From Thermoproteota archaeon (GTDB lineage Archaea > Thermoproteota > Methanomethylicia > Culexarchaeales > Culexmicrobiaceae), in the NCBI GenBank assembly GCA_003649145.1, contig QMQZ01000002.1:1-11737 (forward strand): a stretch of 11,737 nucleotides of DNA, in the 5' to 3' direction. A program made the position numbers and the translations under genes. Shown here piece after piece: positions 1 to 5,655 of the stretch (the first letter of the stretch is position 1; every line of letters begins with the position of its first letter). Under the pieces are notes generated by a model. That model searched no databases. It saw only the letters and a list, made by a program, of their open reading frames with translations, and was not told where the DNA came from.

Positions 1-766
1 CAACTCCAATTGAAACTCCAATTTTACGCGCTAATTCAATGTTAGGTCTAACTCCAGTAGCCACTATGACAATATCGCATGGAACCTCAACACCGCCAAC
101 TAAGGCGCACTTAACTTTAGAATCACCGAGTATCTCCTCAACTTTAGAATTTAACATCAATTGAACTCCACTACTACGAATAGCTTCACCCAAAATTTTA
201 GCCATATCGCCATCTAGAATTGTCGGCAGAACTCTCGGCATAATCTCTGCAACTACAACTTCCAAGCCCCTCCTAACAAGAGCCTCAGCCACTTCTAGCC
301 CAATAGCTCCAGCGCCAATAACTAGAGCTTTCCTAGCCCTCCTAACAGCCTCTGATATCATTAAACCATCATCAATAGTCTTCAGCGAATAAACTCCACT
401 GACATCAATTCCAGGAATTGGAGGGATGAAGGGCTTAGAGCCAGTTGCAATTACGAGTGAGCTGAACTTAATTCGGTGGACCTCGCCTTCACGCTCATAA
501 ATAACTTCATCTCCACTAACGTCGACGACCTTACTTTCAAGCGAAACTTGAATCCTTAAAGACTTGAGCTTATCAATAGAAGTAATAATCAACTCATCAA
601 AACCGCCAATTTCACCACCAATAACAAATGGAAGCCCGCATCGAGAGTAGGTCAAGTACTTCTCATCACTTATAACGACAACTTCAGCTGAAGGATCAGC
701 AACCCTAGCGGAAATCGCTGACCACAGGCCAGCAGGTCCCAAACCAACAACAACAACCCGCCTCAC
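1..766 (-). CDS. CoA-disulfide reductase / NADH oxidase-type FAD flavoprotein (C-terminus cut by window edge)
   Basis: Translating the minus strand from GTG at 766 gives 255 residues in an unbroken frame that runs off the left edge. The N-terminus carries an FAD-binding GLGPAG (residues 8-13). YSRCGLPF places a cysteine at residue 43, which matches the single redox-active Cys43 of CoA-disulfide reductases and related NADH oxidases. A second Rossmann motif, GAGAIGLEVAE (151-161), binds NAD(P)H; the acid at 174 after the second strand hints at NADH preference. ATGSKP (107-112) and ATGVRPN (236-242) are typical of this two-dinucleotide-binding-fold family. Family members are about 440-560 residues, so the dimerisation domain and the tyrosines used in catalysis lie outside. 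AGGTGGT at 771-777 precedes the GTG with four bases of spacing, which decides the start over upstream in-frame GTGs. By family it reduces CoA disulfide, oxygen or sulfur species in the cytoplasm; which substrate is used cannot be told. Confidence 0.85.
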   Translation of the reverse strand, partial: MRRVVVVGLGPAGLWSAISARVADPSAEVVVISDEKYLTYSRCGLPFVIGGEIGGFDELIITSIDKLKSLRIQVSLESKVVDVSGDEVIYEREGEVHRIKFSSLVIATGSKPFIPPIPGIDVSGVYSLKTIDDGLMISEAVRRARKALVIGAGAIGLEVAEALVRRGLEVVVAEIMPRVLPTILDGDMAKILGEAIRSSGVQLMLNSKVEEILGDSKVKCALVGGVEVPCDIVIVATGVRPNIELARKIGVSIGV

Positions 767-785
767 GTACACCACCTAAAGCAAA

Positions 786-793
786 TTAAGTAT
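786..793 (+). promoter_or_regulatory. Possible TATA box for the plus-strand GTPase gene
   Basis: TTAAGTAT lies about 36 bases before the TTG start at 826. Transcription would then begin near 816, close to the GTGAGGG ribosome-binding site (813-819). The two divergent promoters would overlap head to head in a gap of about 60 bases, so their use may be mutually dependent. The box is weak and its position tentative. Confidence 0.3.
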
Positions 794-803
794 GCTAATC
801 ATA

Positions 804-813
804 ACTTAAAAAG
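804..813 (-). promoter_or_regulatory. TATA-like box for the flavoprotein gene
   Basis: On the minus strand this reads CTTTTTAAGT. Its centre is about 42 bases from the GTG at 766, so a start of transcription some 26 bases downstream would leave a short leader that includes the AGGTGGT ribosome-binding site. It is an inference from spacing and AT content only. Confidence 0.4.
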
Positions 814-825
814 TGAGGGTAAAAA

Positions 826-2043
826 TTGCCTAGGCAAGCAGGACTCGTAGGCAAGCCTAACACCGGCAAGTCAACGTTCTTCAGCGCTGCAACCCTAGCG
901 CCAGCAAAAATAGCCCCATACCCATTCACGACAATCGAGCCTAATAGGGGGGTAGCATACGTGAAGGTCAAGTGCGTCTGCAAAGAACTAGGAGTCGAAG
1001 ACAATCCGAGAAACTCACTGTGCATAAATGGGTACAGGCTCATCCCAGTTGAGCTAATAGACGTTGCAGGACTAGTTCCAGACGCGTGGAAGGGAAGAGG
1101 GCTGGGAAATAAGTTCCTCGACGAATTAAGGAGAGCAGACGTACTAATACACGTAGTAGACGCATCCGGAGGAACAGACTTAGAAGGCAGGCCAGTAAAG
1201 CCGGGAACCCACGACCCATGTGAAGACGTAAGGTTCCTCGAAAGAGAAATCACGATGTGGATGACGCAAATACTAATGAGAGATTGGAAGAGAACGTCAA
1301 GGCTAATTGAAATGACAAAAGAAGACCTAGCATCAGCCCTCGCAGAAAGGCTAAGTGGACTTGAAGTTACGAGGAAGCATGTAGCTGAAGCACTCAGATC
1401 AGCAGACCTAGAAGGCAAGAAGCCGTCAAGCTGGAGCGAGGAGGACATAATAGCATTCGTATCAGAGCTTAGGAAAACATCAAAGCCCATAATAATAGCT
1501 GCAAACAAAATCGACGTACCCACAGCAAAAGATAACATAGAGAAAATGCGAAGAGAATTCAAAAACTACATCATAGTGCCTTGCAGCGCTGAAGCAGAAT
1601 TAGCGCTGAGGAGGGCAGCTGAAAAAGGATTAATAGACTACCAACCCGGGAGCAGCGACTTTGAAATCGTAAACCCAGATAAACTAACAAGAAAGCAGCT
1701 TTCAGCTTTGGAGGTCATTAGAGAGAAAGTGCTAAAGCCATGGGGATCAACTGGAGTACAAGAAGTCATTAACGAGGCATTCCTAGAACTACTAGACATG
1801 ATAGTAGTATACCCAGTTGAAGATGCAAGTAAGCTGTCAGATCATGAAGGCAACGTACTTCCAGACGCCTTCCTAGTTGAGCGCGGTACAACGGCGAGAC
1901 AGTTAGCCTATAAAATTCACACCGACCTAGGTGAAACCTTCATCTACGCCATAGACGTCAGGACGATGCAAAGAGTCGGCGAAGACTACCAATTGAAGAT
2001 GAATGACGTAATAAAAATCGTAGCAGCAAAAGCCAGGAAGTAA
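826..2043 (+). CDS. OBG/YchF-like (archaeal) GTPase with TGS domain
   Basis: A 405-residue P-loop GTPase of the OBG superfamily, archaeal YchF-like branch. GKPNTGKST (9-17) is the phosphate-binding loop, the threonines in YPFTTIEPN (32-40) form the G2 region, DVAGLV (79-84) is G3, and NKID (227-230) is G4. An intact NKxD predicts GTP use; true YchF/Ola1 proteins carry an altered G4 and prefer ATP. A helical insertion (about 140-210) separates G3 from G4, and residues 327-404 form a TGS domain with the GTTARQLAYKIH core. The family is linked to ribosome- or translation-associated functions, but the role of this branch is not settled. The start is TTG at 826, with GTGAGGG at 813-819 as ribosome-binding site; starting there keeps the P-loop at the usual distance from the N-terminus. 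It is the only plus-strand gene, and its third codon positions favour A and C where the minus-strand genes favour T. Its stop directly abuts the convergent stop of the next gene. Confidence 0.9.
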   Translation: MPRQAGLVGKPNTGKSTFFSAATLAPAKIAPYPFTTIEPNRGVAYVKVKCVCKELGVEDNPRNSLCINGYRLIPVELIDVAGLVPDAWKGRGLGNKFLDELRRADVLIHVVDASGGTDLEGRPVKPGTHDPCEDVRFLEREITMWMTQILMRDWKRTSRLIEMTKEDLASALAERLSGLEVTRKHVAEALRSADLEGKKPSSWSEEDIIAFVSELRKTSKPIIIAANKIDVPTAKDNIEKMRREFKNYIIVPCSAEAELALRRAAEKGLIDYQPGSSDFEIVNPDKLTRKQLSALEVIREKVLKPWGSTGVQEVINEAFLELLDMIVVYPVEDASKLSDHEGNVLPDAFLVERGTTARQLAYKIHTDLGETFIYAIDVRTMQRVGEDYQLKMNDVIKIVAAKARK

Positions 2044-2057
2044 CTACTTGTACTTCC
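2036..2057. other. Inverted repeat over the two convergent stop codons
   Basis: GGAAGTA (2036-2042) and TACTTCC (2051-2057) are perfect reverse complements with an eight-base loop. The repeat contains the TAA of the GTPase gene (2041-2043) and the TAG of the opposite gene (2044-2046). There is no intergenic DNA, so this is the only candidate structure for shaping either RNA 3' end. A seven-base match could also arise by chance. Confidence 0.4.
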
Positions 2058-2439
2058 CCCCGTAAATGGGGTCCTCCTTAAAATACCAGCCAGGCTCCTT
2101 CTTAGAGCCAAAACTCCTAACGCCCTTCTCCTTCAACTGCCTCCTAAGCCTATCCGCATAATCCTTTGAAATTTCACCACGCTTTTCGAGGAAGTTGATT
2201 ATCTCTAAAGCCTGCTCTTCAGTGTCGCAACGCCTAATGAAATCTATAACGTCAGGCTCATAACCCCAAAACTTTGGCTTGCCGTAACGCCATGATGAAA
2301 TCCGCTCTCCAGCCTCAACACTAGACCTAACACCACTAATTGAAAGCGAACGTGTGCGCTTCTCCTCGATCTCTCTAGCCAATGCGGGAAAGTGCTTCTT
2401 TAAAGTCTCCCAATCAATCCCCAACGGAGACACATCCAA
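2044..2439 (-). CDS. Conserved archaeal protein, DUF2095-like
   Basis: A 131-residue soluble protein with no signal peptide or membrane segment. The N-terminal stretch LKKHFPALAREIEEK (14-28) and the later pattern VIDFIRRCDTEEQALEIINF followed by RGEISKDYADRLRRQL resemble, from memory, the archaeal DUF2095 family, which has no assigned function. The middle and C-terminal part looks all-helical with many alternating charges; the last 25 residues are glycine- and aromatic-rich (PGWYFKEDPIYGGKYK) and probably unstructured or binding. The ATG at 2437-2439 is chosen because a TATA-like box at 2459-2468 would start transcription almost exactly there, giving a leaderless mRNA; no Shine-Dalgarno site precedes it. 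GTG (codon 3) and TTG (codon 6) are possible alternatives. The gene lies downstream of the radical SAM gene in the same direction and ends against the convergent GTPase gene. Function unknown. Confidence 0.7.
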   Translation of the reverse strand: MDVSPLGIDWETLKKHFPALAREIEEKRTRSLSISGVRSSVEAGERISSWRYGKPKFWGYEPDVIDFIRRCDTEEQALEIINFLEKRGEISKDYADRLRRQLKEKGVRSFGSKKEPGWYFKEDPIYGGKYK

Positions 2440-2458
2440 CAGTTAATGGAATTAAGAA

Positions 2459-2468
2459 GTACTTAAAC
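2459..2468 (-). promoter_or_regulatory. TATA box, probable leaderless promoter for the DUF2095-like gene
   Basis: GTTTAAGTAC on the minus strand has its centre about 26 bases before the ATG at 2439, the archaeal TATA-to-start distance. The start of transcription would coincide with the start codon. It lies in the 40-base gap after the radical SAM stop, suggesting that this gene is transcribed separately. Confidence 0.5.
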
Positions 2469-2479
2469 TAATCGTGCAG

Positions 2480-4063
2480 TCAACGCACATCAGCGACGTC
2501 CTTAGCACTACAATACCTCTTTAAAAGGAAATCTCGAGTAACGCCGACGTCAATGTGATCCCACGGCAGCGGCCTGTCTAACTCCTTAGAAGCTAAAGCT
2601 ACTTCCTCAATAGACACTCCAAGCTCTTTCTCAGCTCTCCTCCAAGCTGCAAGTGAGCCGCCGAGCTCAGCAACGCGAACTATGATAGGTGCTGCTTCCC
2701 TACCCGAAGTCGAAAGGAAAGCTTGAATGACAGCTTCCCTAATCCTCATGAACCTCAATTCAATTCTAGGATCTCTAGCTGCCAACTTTCTCAACAACTT
2801 CACCTTACTTCTAAGAGAATCAAGGCTCTCAAGACCAAACCACTGGAAGGGAGTGTGAGCTTTAGGAATAAATGGACTTACAGTTAACCTGACGCTCTTC
2901 CTCGCCGAAAAGCCCAAGTCAGCAATCCGCTTAGCAAGACCCACTATTGACTCAACATCATCCAATGACTCCCCCGGCAATCCAATCATGAAATAAAGCT
3001 TAACATGCTTAAAACCGCAGTTCAAAGCAATTTTAGCAGCATCAAGAATCTCTTCAGTGGATAACTTCTTACAAACCACTCTACGCAAATGATCTGAGCC
3101 GGTTTCAGGAGCAAATGTAATCGTTTTCTGGCCGCCCTTAACCAATAGCGCTGCCAACCTTTCAGTCAGAGCTGAAGCACGCATAGACGGTACTGAAATA
3201 TTCAAGCCTGAAGAAACTATCAGCTCACACAAATTCTCAAATCTACTATGATCAAAAGCAGCAGAGCCAATCACGACGACTTTATCAGTAAAGGTTCTCC
3301 TCAGACCTTCACTCAAAATACCCTCAATAACTTCAATCGACCTCTCACGCATTGGAAGGTAATTGTAACCTTCAAGACAAAACCTACAGCCCCACCTACA
3401 ACCCCGAGTTACCTCCAATAGAAAGGCTCTGCCAAAAATTGGAGAAAAAGGGCTATCTGCCGAAACTTGAGGAATCACCTGAGAAATCGCGTGAGGAGCC
3501 TCATCAAGTGAAGAAGCCCAAACCCGCCTAACAGGCTTGGAAAACTTCGGCACATAAACCCCCTTAATGTCAGCAAGCTCTTCAAGGACGCGTTCCCTAC
3601 CTCCACACTGGAACGCGCTGATCAAGTCGTCGATTATCGGCTCTACCTCTCCGATAACAACTGCATCTACAATTGGAGCTATAGGTTCAGGATTAGCAGT
3701 AACTGCAGGTCCACCAGCAATTAATATTGGGTGGCCATCTCCTCTCTCACTAGCCATCGGAGGAATTCCAGAATTCAACAACATGCGAGCAAGATTCACG
3801 TAGTCGAGCTCATACTGAAGAGAAAAACCAAGCACGTCAAACTTAGATAGCGGCTGCCTAGACTCAACGCTCAATAGAGAGCTGTCTGGCTCTAGGAAAA
3901 TCCTTTCACAAGCCACATCCCCTCTAGAATTTAAAATCTCATAAAGTAAGTGGACGGCTAAACATGACATGCCAACTCTATAAAAGCTAGGGTAGCACAA
4001 GCCGAACCTTACAGATACAGTTCTCCAATCCTTCTTAACAACATTGATCTCCTTAGGATACAT
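2480..4063 (-). CDS. Radical SAM protein with N-terminal B12-binding-like domain (TIGR03960-like), function unknown
   Basis: From ATG 4063 the protein has 527 residues. The iron-sulfur motif CRWGCRFC (C-x3-C-x2-C, residues 222-229) is followed by the expected TIM-barrel elements, including FAPETGSDHLRR and MIGLPGESLDD. The first 200 residues look like the Rossmann-type domain seen in cobalamin-binding radical SAM proteins (GFSLQYELDYVNLARML, AGGPAVTANPEPI, VVIGEVEPII) but lack the DxHxxG cobalamin motif. The ending LPWDHIDVGVTRDFLLKRY resembles the TIGR03960 family, whose bacterial members, as I recall, often neighbour a DUF2344 protein, RNase E/G and ribosomal protein L21. No TRAM or methyltransferase domain is visible. 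A longer frame begins at TTG 4084, but that codon has no ribosome-binding site and sits in a small hairpin loop, while AGGT lies six bases before ATG 4063. The gene follows the nucleotidyltransferase and is probably the last of the uS15 operon. A role in modifying RNA or a ribosomal protein is only a guess. Confidence 0.85.
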   Translation of the reverse strand: MYPKEINVVKKDWRTVSVRFGLCYPSFYRVGMSCLAVHLLYEILNSRGDVACERIFLEPDSSLLSVESRQPLSKFDVLGFSLQYELDYVNLARMLLNSGIPPMASERGDGHPILIAGGPAVTANPEPIAPIVDAVVIGEVEPIIDDLISAFQCGGRERVLEELADIKGVYVPKFSKPVRRVWASSLDEAPHAISQVIPQVSADSPFSPIFGRAFLLEVTRGCRWGCRFCLEGYNYLPMRERSIEVIEGILSEGLRRTFTDKVVVIGSAAFDHSRFENLCELIVSSGLNISVPSMRASALTERLAALLVKGGQKTITFAPETGSDHLRRVVCKKLSTEEILDAAKIALNCGFKHVKLYFMIGLPGESLDDVESIVGLAKRIADLGFSARKSVRLTVSPFIPKAHTPFQWFGLESLDSLRSKVKLLRKLAARDPRIELRFMRIREAVIQAFLSTSGREAAPIIVRVAELGGSLAAWRRAEKELGVSIEEVALASKELDRPLPWDHIDVGVTRDFLLKRYCSAKDVADVR

Positions 4064-4075
4064 CGATAAACCTAG

Positions 4076-4092
4076 AATTATCAAAGATAATT
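4076..4092 (-). other. Small AT-rich stem-loop between nucleotidyltransferase and radical SAM genes
   Basis: AATTATC (4076-4082) and GATAATT (4086-4092) are perfect seven-base reverse complements around a three-base loop. It starts at the nucleotidyltransferase stop codon and ends 12 bases before the radical SAM ATG. It is weak thermodynamically, with one G-C pair in seven, but would cover the competing TTG start at 4084. Confidence 0.4.
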
Positions 4093-4723
4093 AACGTTGC
4101 GGAATAAACCTCCTAGTCGGATCCTCAGCGAGAACTCTCCTAAGCTCGTCAATAGTTAAACCCTCAATCACATCACCATAAATGTCGCAGATCTCTTTCA
4201 CATCTTGATCCTCAGGACTCCTAACAACGATTTCAGCGCGATTGCCAGATTTAAGCTCAACATAGATGTGAACGTAAACCTTCTTACCCTCCAACTCCTT
4301 GCCAGCCTTAACCTTACTCTCAACGTGAACTACCCTATAGCCTGTGCGCTTCAATTTCTCAATTACAGCTGATGGAGATCTGGAATAAACAATAATGTCT
4401 ATGTCACTTCCAATTCTAACAGTACCCCTCCAAACACTGCCTATGAGCTTCGGATTGAACTCTGAGATAGTCTCCATTAACGCTAGAGCCTCACGCCTCA
4501 TCTGAACTAACCTTTTAATTCTAGACTCACCTTCGAGAAGCGAAGCCAGGGCGTCTAGCTCATCTGCGACCTCGCGATTACTTGGAAGAACGCTTACTCC
4601 AAGCTCCCTAGCAGCCTTAAGCTTAGCAAACTTGTACTCTGTAGCTAGTCGATAGTATAATAAACGTGCAGCTTCTCTAGCGACCAGCGCCCTCAAGTTA
4701 CTAGGCTTCATTAAAGACGCCAC
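4091..4723 (-). CDS. Minimal nucleotidyltransferase-fold protein, function unknown
   Basis: A 210-residue protein from GTG 4723, or 206 from the in-frame ATG at 4711. The nucleotidyltransferase signature GSVWRGTVRIGSDIDI (95-110) supplies the Gly-Ser and the two metal-binding aspartates 107 and 109; the third acid is probably Glu164 in the strand NRAEIVV. The first 90 residues are a charged helical extension containing LPSNREVADELD, which is unlike CCA-adding enzymes or MNT antitoxins and resembles, from memory, an archaeal family of predicted nucleotidyltransferases. No HEPN partner gene, which would suggest a toxin-antitoxin pair, is present. It begins eight bases after the eS1 stop, with a strong stem-loop covering the GTG start; neither start has a good ribosome-binding site. 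Its place between eS1 and the radical SAM gene suggests RNA or ribosome work, but the substrate cannot be inferred. Confidence 0.8.
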   Translation of the reverse strand: MASLMKPSNLRALVAREAARLLYYRLATEYKFAKLKAARELGVSVLPSNREVADELDALASLLEGESRIKRLVQMRREALALMETISEFNPKLIGSVWRGTVRIGSDIDIIVYSRSPSAVIEKLKRTGYRVVHVESKVKAGKELEGKKVYVHIYVELKSGNRAEIVVRSPEDQDVKEICDIYGDVIEGLTIDELRRVLAEDPTRRFIPQR

Positions 4724-4750
4724 TGCTCAGCTCATTGAGCTGCAGTGACG
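4718..4750 (-). other. Strong intercistronic stem-loop across the eS1 stop and nucleotidyltransferase start
   Basis: In the minus-strand RNA an outer eight-pair stem (4743-4750 with 4718-4725, one U-G wobble), a two-base AG bulge (4726-4727) and an inner six-pair stem (4737-4742 with 4728-4733) enclose a three-base loop at 4734-4736. The structure contains the last codons and stop of eS1 and the GTG start of the next gene; the alternative ATG at 4711 lies six bases beyond it. There is no T-tract after it, so it is not a terminator. It could stabilise a processed eS1 mRNA end or restrain translation of the next gene. Confidence 0.6.
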
Positions 4751-5355
4751 CGAGCCAAAATCTCCTCAATAGGCTTACGTCCAGAAGGCAAAGTTAAAAG
4801 CTTACTCTTCCTAACTTCAACCTTCCTAAGTGGGTAGATCTTCCTAGCAGCATTATAAATTTCAGACGCAATCTTACCTAAAACAGCCTGCTGGACGAAC
4901 TCGTCAAAAGTCAATTGCTGAGCCTTAGCCTCAATGATCTCCTTCATTATCTTCCTAATAGCCCTCTCCTGAGAAGTCTTAGCTCTATGCCTCGTTAATG
5001 CAATTGCAGAAACCCTCAGCGTATAGCCGTCCTTAGTTGTAACTTTAAATATGCCGTCAACTCTAGTGGAGCCTCTCCTAATCAAGCTCCTCAAATAGTC
5101 CCTAGTCAAGTCATGCCCCTTAAAAATGGTCTTAGCCACGTCGCCCTCAACCTCAATTATCTGGAAGTAAAGCTTAATGTGCAGTAGGGAGAAGTCTCCA
5201 GTCAAGTCGCTCAATGAAGTTTCAACAACCCTACCATATAGCTTAGTTGGGTCATCTGCAGGTATCCTGGCAATCTCTAAATTGCCAAACGCACTTGAAG
5301 CTATGACAGTATACCACTTCTTCATTCTCCACTTATCCCTAGCTCTCGAAGACAC
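4732..5355 (-). CDS. rps3ae: Small-subunit ribosomal protein eS1 (S3Ae)
   Basis: A 207-residue basic protein, close to the usual 195-225 of archaeal S3Ae. Recognisable blocks are DKWRMKKWYTVIAS (7-20) at the N-terminus, GRVVETSLSDLTGDFSLLH (41-59), a long central region GHDLTRDYLRSLIRRGSTRVD, and the C-terminal YPLRKVEVRKSKLL. It is a component of the 30S subunit near the mRNA exit and has no bacterial counterpart of the same fold. The GTG start at 5355 is supported by GGTGATC at 5359-5365, which matches the extended complement of the 16S rRNA 3' end. It begins 12 bases after the pcc1 stop and is followed by the stem-loop at its stop codon. Confidence 0.95.
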   Translation of the reverse strand: MSSRARDKWRMKKWYTVIASSAFGNLEIARIPADDPTKLYGRVVETSLSDLTGDFSLLHIKLYFQIIEVEGDVAKTIFKGHDLTRDYLRSLIRRGSTRVDGIFKVTTKDGYTLRVSAIALTRHRAKTSQERAIRKIMKEIIEAKAQQLTFDEFVQQAVLGKIASEIYNAARKIYPLRKVEVRKSKLLTLPSGRKPIEEILARVTAAQ

Positions 5356-5358
5356 TCA

Positions 5359-5365
5359 GATCACC
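5359..5365 (-). promoter_or_regulatory. Extended Shine-Dalgarno site of rps3ae
   Basis: GGTGATC on the minus strand is complementary to the GAUCACC segment at the 3' end of 16S rRNA and lies three bases before the GTG. The shifted pairing puts the start at a normal distance. It sits between pcc1 and rps3ae and indicates independent strong initiation on eS1. Confidence 0.6.
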
Positions 5366-5367
5366 CA

Positions 5368-5655
5368 CTACACTAGCTCTACGTGATTTAAGCAATCTTC
5401 CTTATAACTCTGTTGGACGCATTTCAAAGATTTCTCAGCAGCCTGAATGCATGAGAGCAGGTCATCTACAGTTTGAAGAAGAGTTTCAACCCTACATTCA
5501 CACTCAATCTCAACTTTAACTTCACCATCAACCTCTCTGGCCACCACCCTCAAATTTGGCGGCGCCTGCAAAGTATCAGGCTCAACCGAGCAAGCTATGG
5601 CTTTAGCCGCCATCTCATCACCATACCGAAGCTTAATAAAAGCAGTGTGCCTCAT
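5368..5655 (-). CDS. pcc1: KEOPS complex subunit Pcc1
   Basis: A 95-residue protein of the size and alpha/beta pattern of archaeal Pcc1. The N-terminal strand HTAFIKLRYGD is followed by a helix (EMAAKAIACSVEPD), the basic strand LRVVAREVDGEVKVEIECE (35-53), and a long C-terminal helix from VETLLQTVDDLLSCIQAAEK. Pcc1 dimerises and binds Kae1, and is the KEOPS subunit that promotes dimerisation and tRNA contact in t6A synthesis. The extended tail after residue 76 (CVQQSYKEDCLNHVELV) is unremarkable. The ATG at 5655 directly abuts the TAG of the DHH gene (5656-5658), with AGGTGG a few bases upstream, so translation is probably coupled. Finding kae1 and bud32 in the same window supports the call. 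Pcc1 sequences are poorly conserved, so the assignment rests partly on context. Confidence 0.8.
   Translation of the reverse strand: MRHTAFIKLRYGDEMAAKAIACSVEPDTLQAPPNLRVVAREVDGEVKVEIECECRVETLLQTVDDLLSCIQAAEKSLKCVQQSYKEDCLNHVELV

Noticed and set aside
795..1562. A 255-residue minus-strand reading frame opposite the GTPase gene.
   Set aside because: It is entirely antisense to a strongly supported GTPase, has a serine-rich composition typical of shadow frames and no recognisable motif.
826..2043. GTPase gene as recently transferred, because its codon use differs from its neighbours.
   Set aside because: The difference is what strand-dependent base skew predicts for the only plus-strand gene, so transfer is not needed to explain it.
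4064..4084. TTG 4084 as start of the radical SAM gene.
   Set aside because: No ribosome-binding site precedes it and it falls in a hairpin loop, while ATG 4063 has AGGT at a good distance.
4091..4723. Nucleotidyltransferase as MNT half of a HEPN-MNT toxin-antitoxin pair.
   Set aside because: No HEPN-like small helical gene is adjacent, the protein has a long N-terminal extension, and it lies in a ribosomal operon.
4718..4750. Intrinsic transcription terminator after rps3ae.
   Set aside because: No T-tract follows the stem on the minus strand, and archaeal termination does not rely on hairpins; the gene order also suggests read-through.
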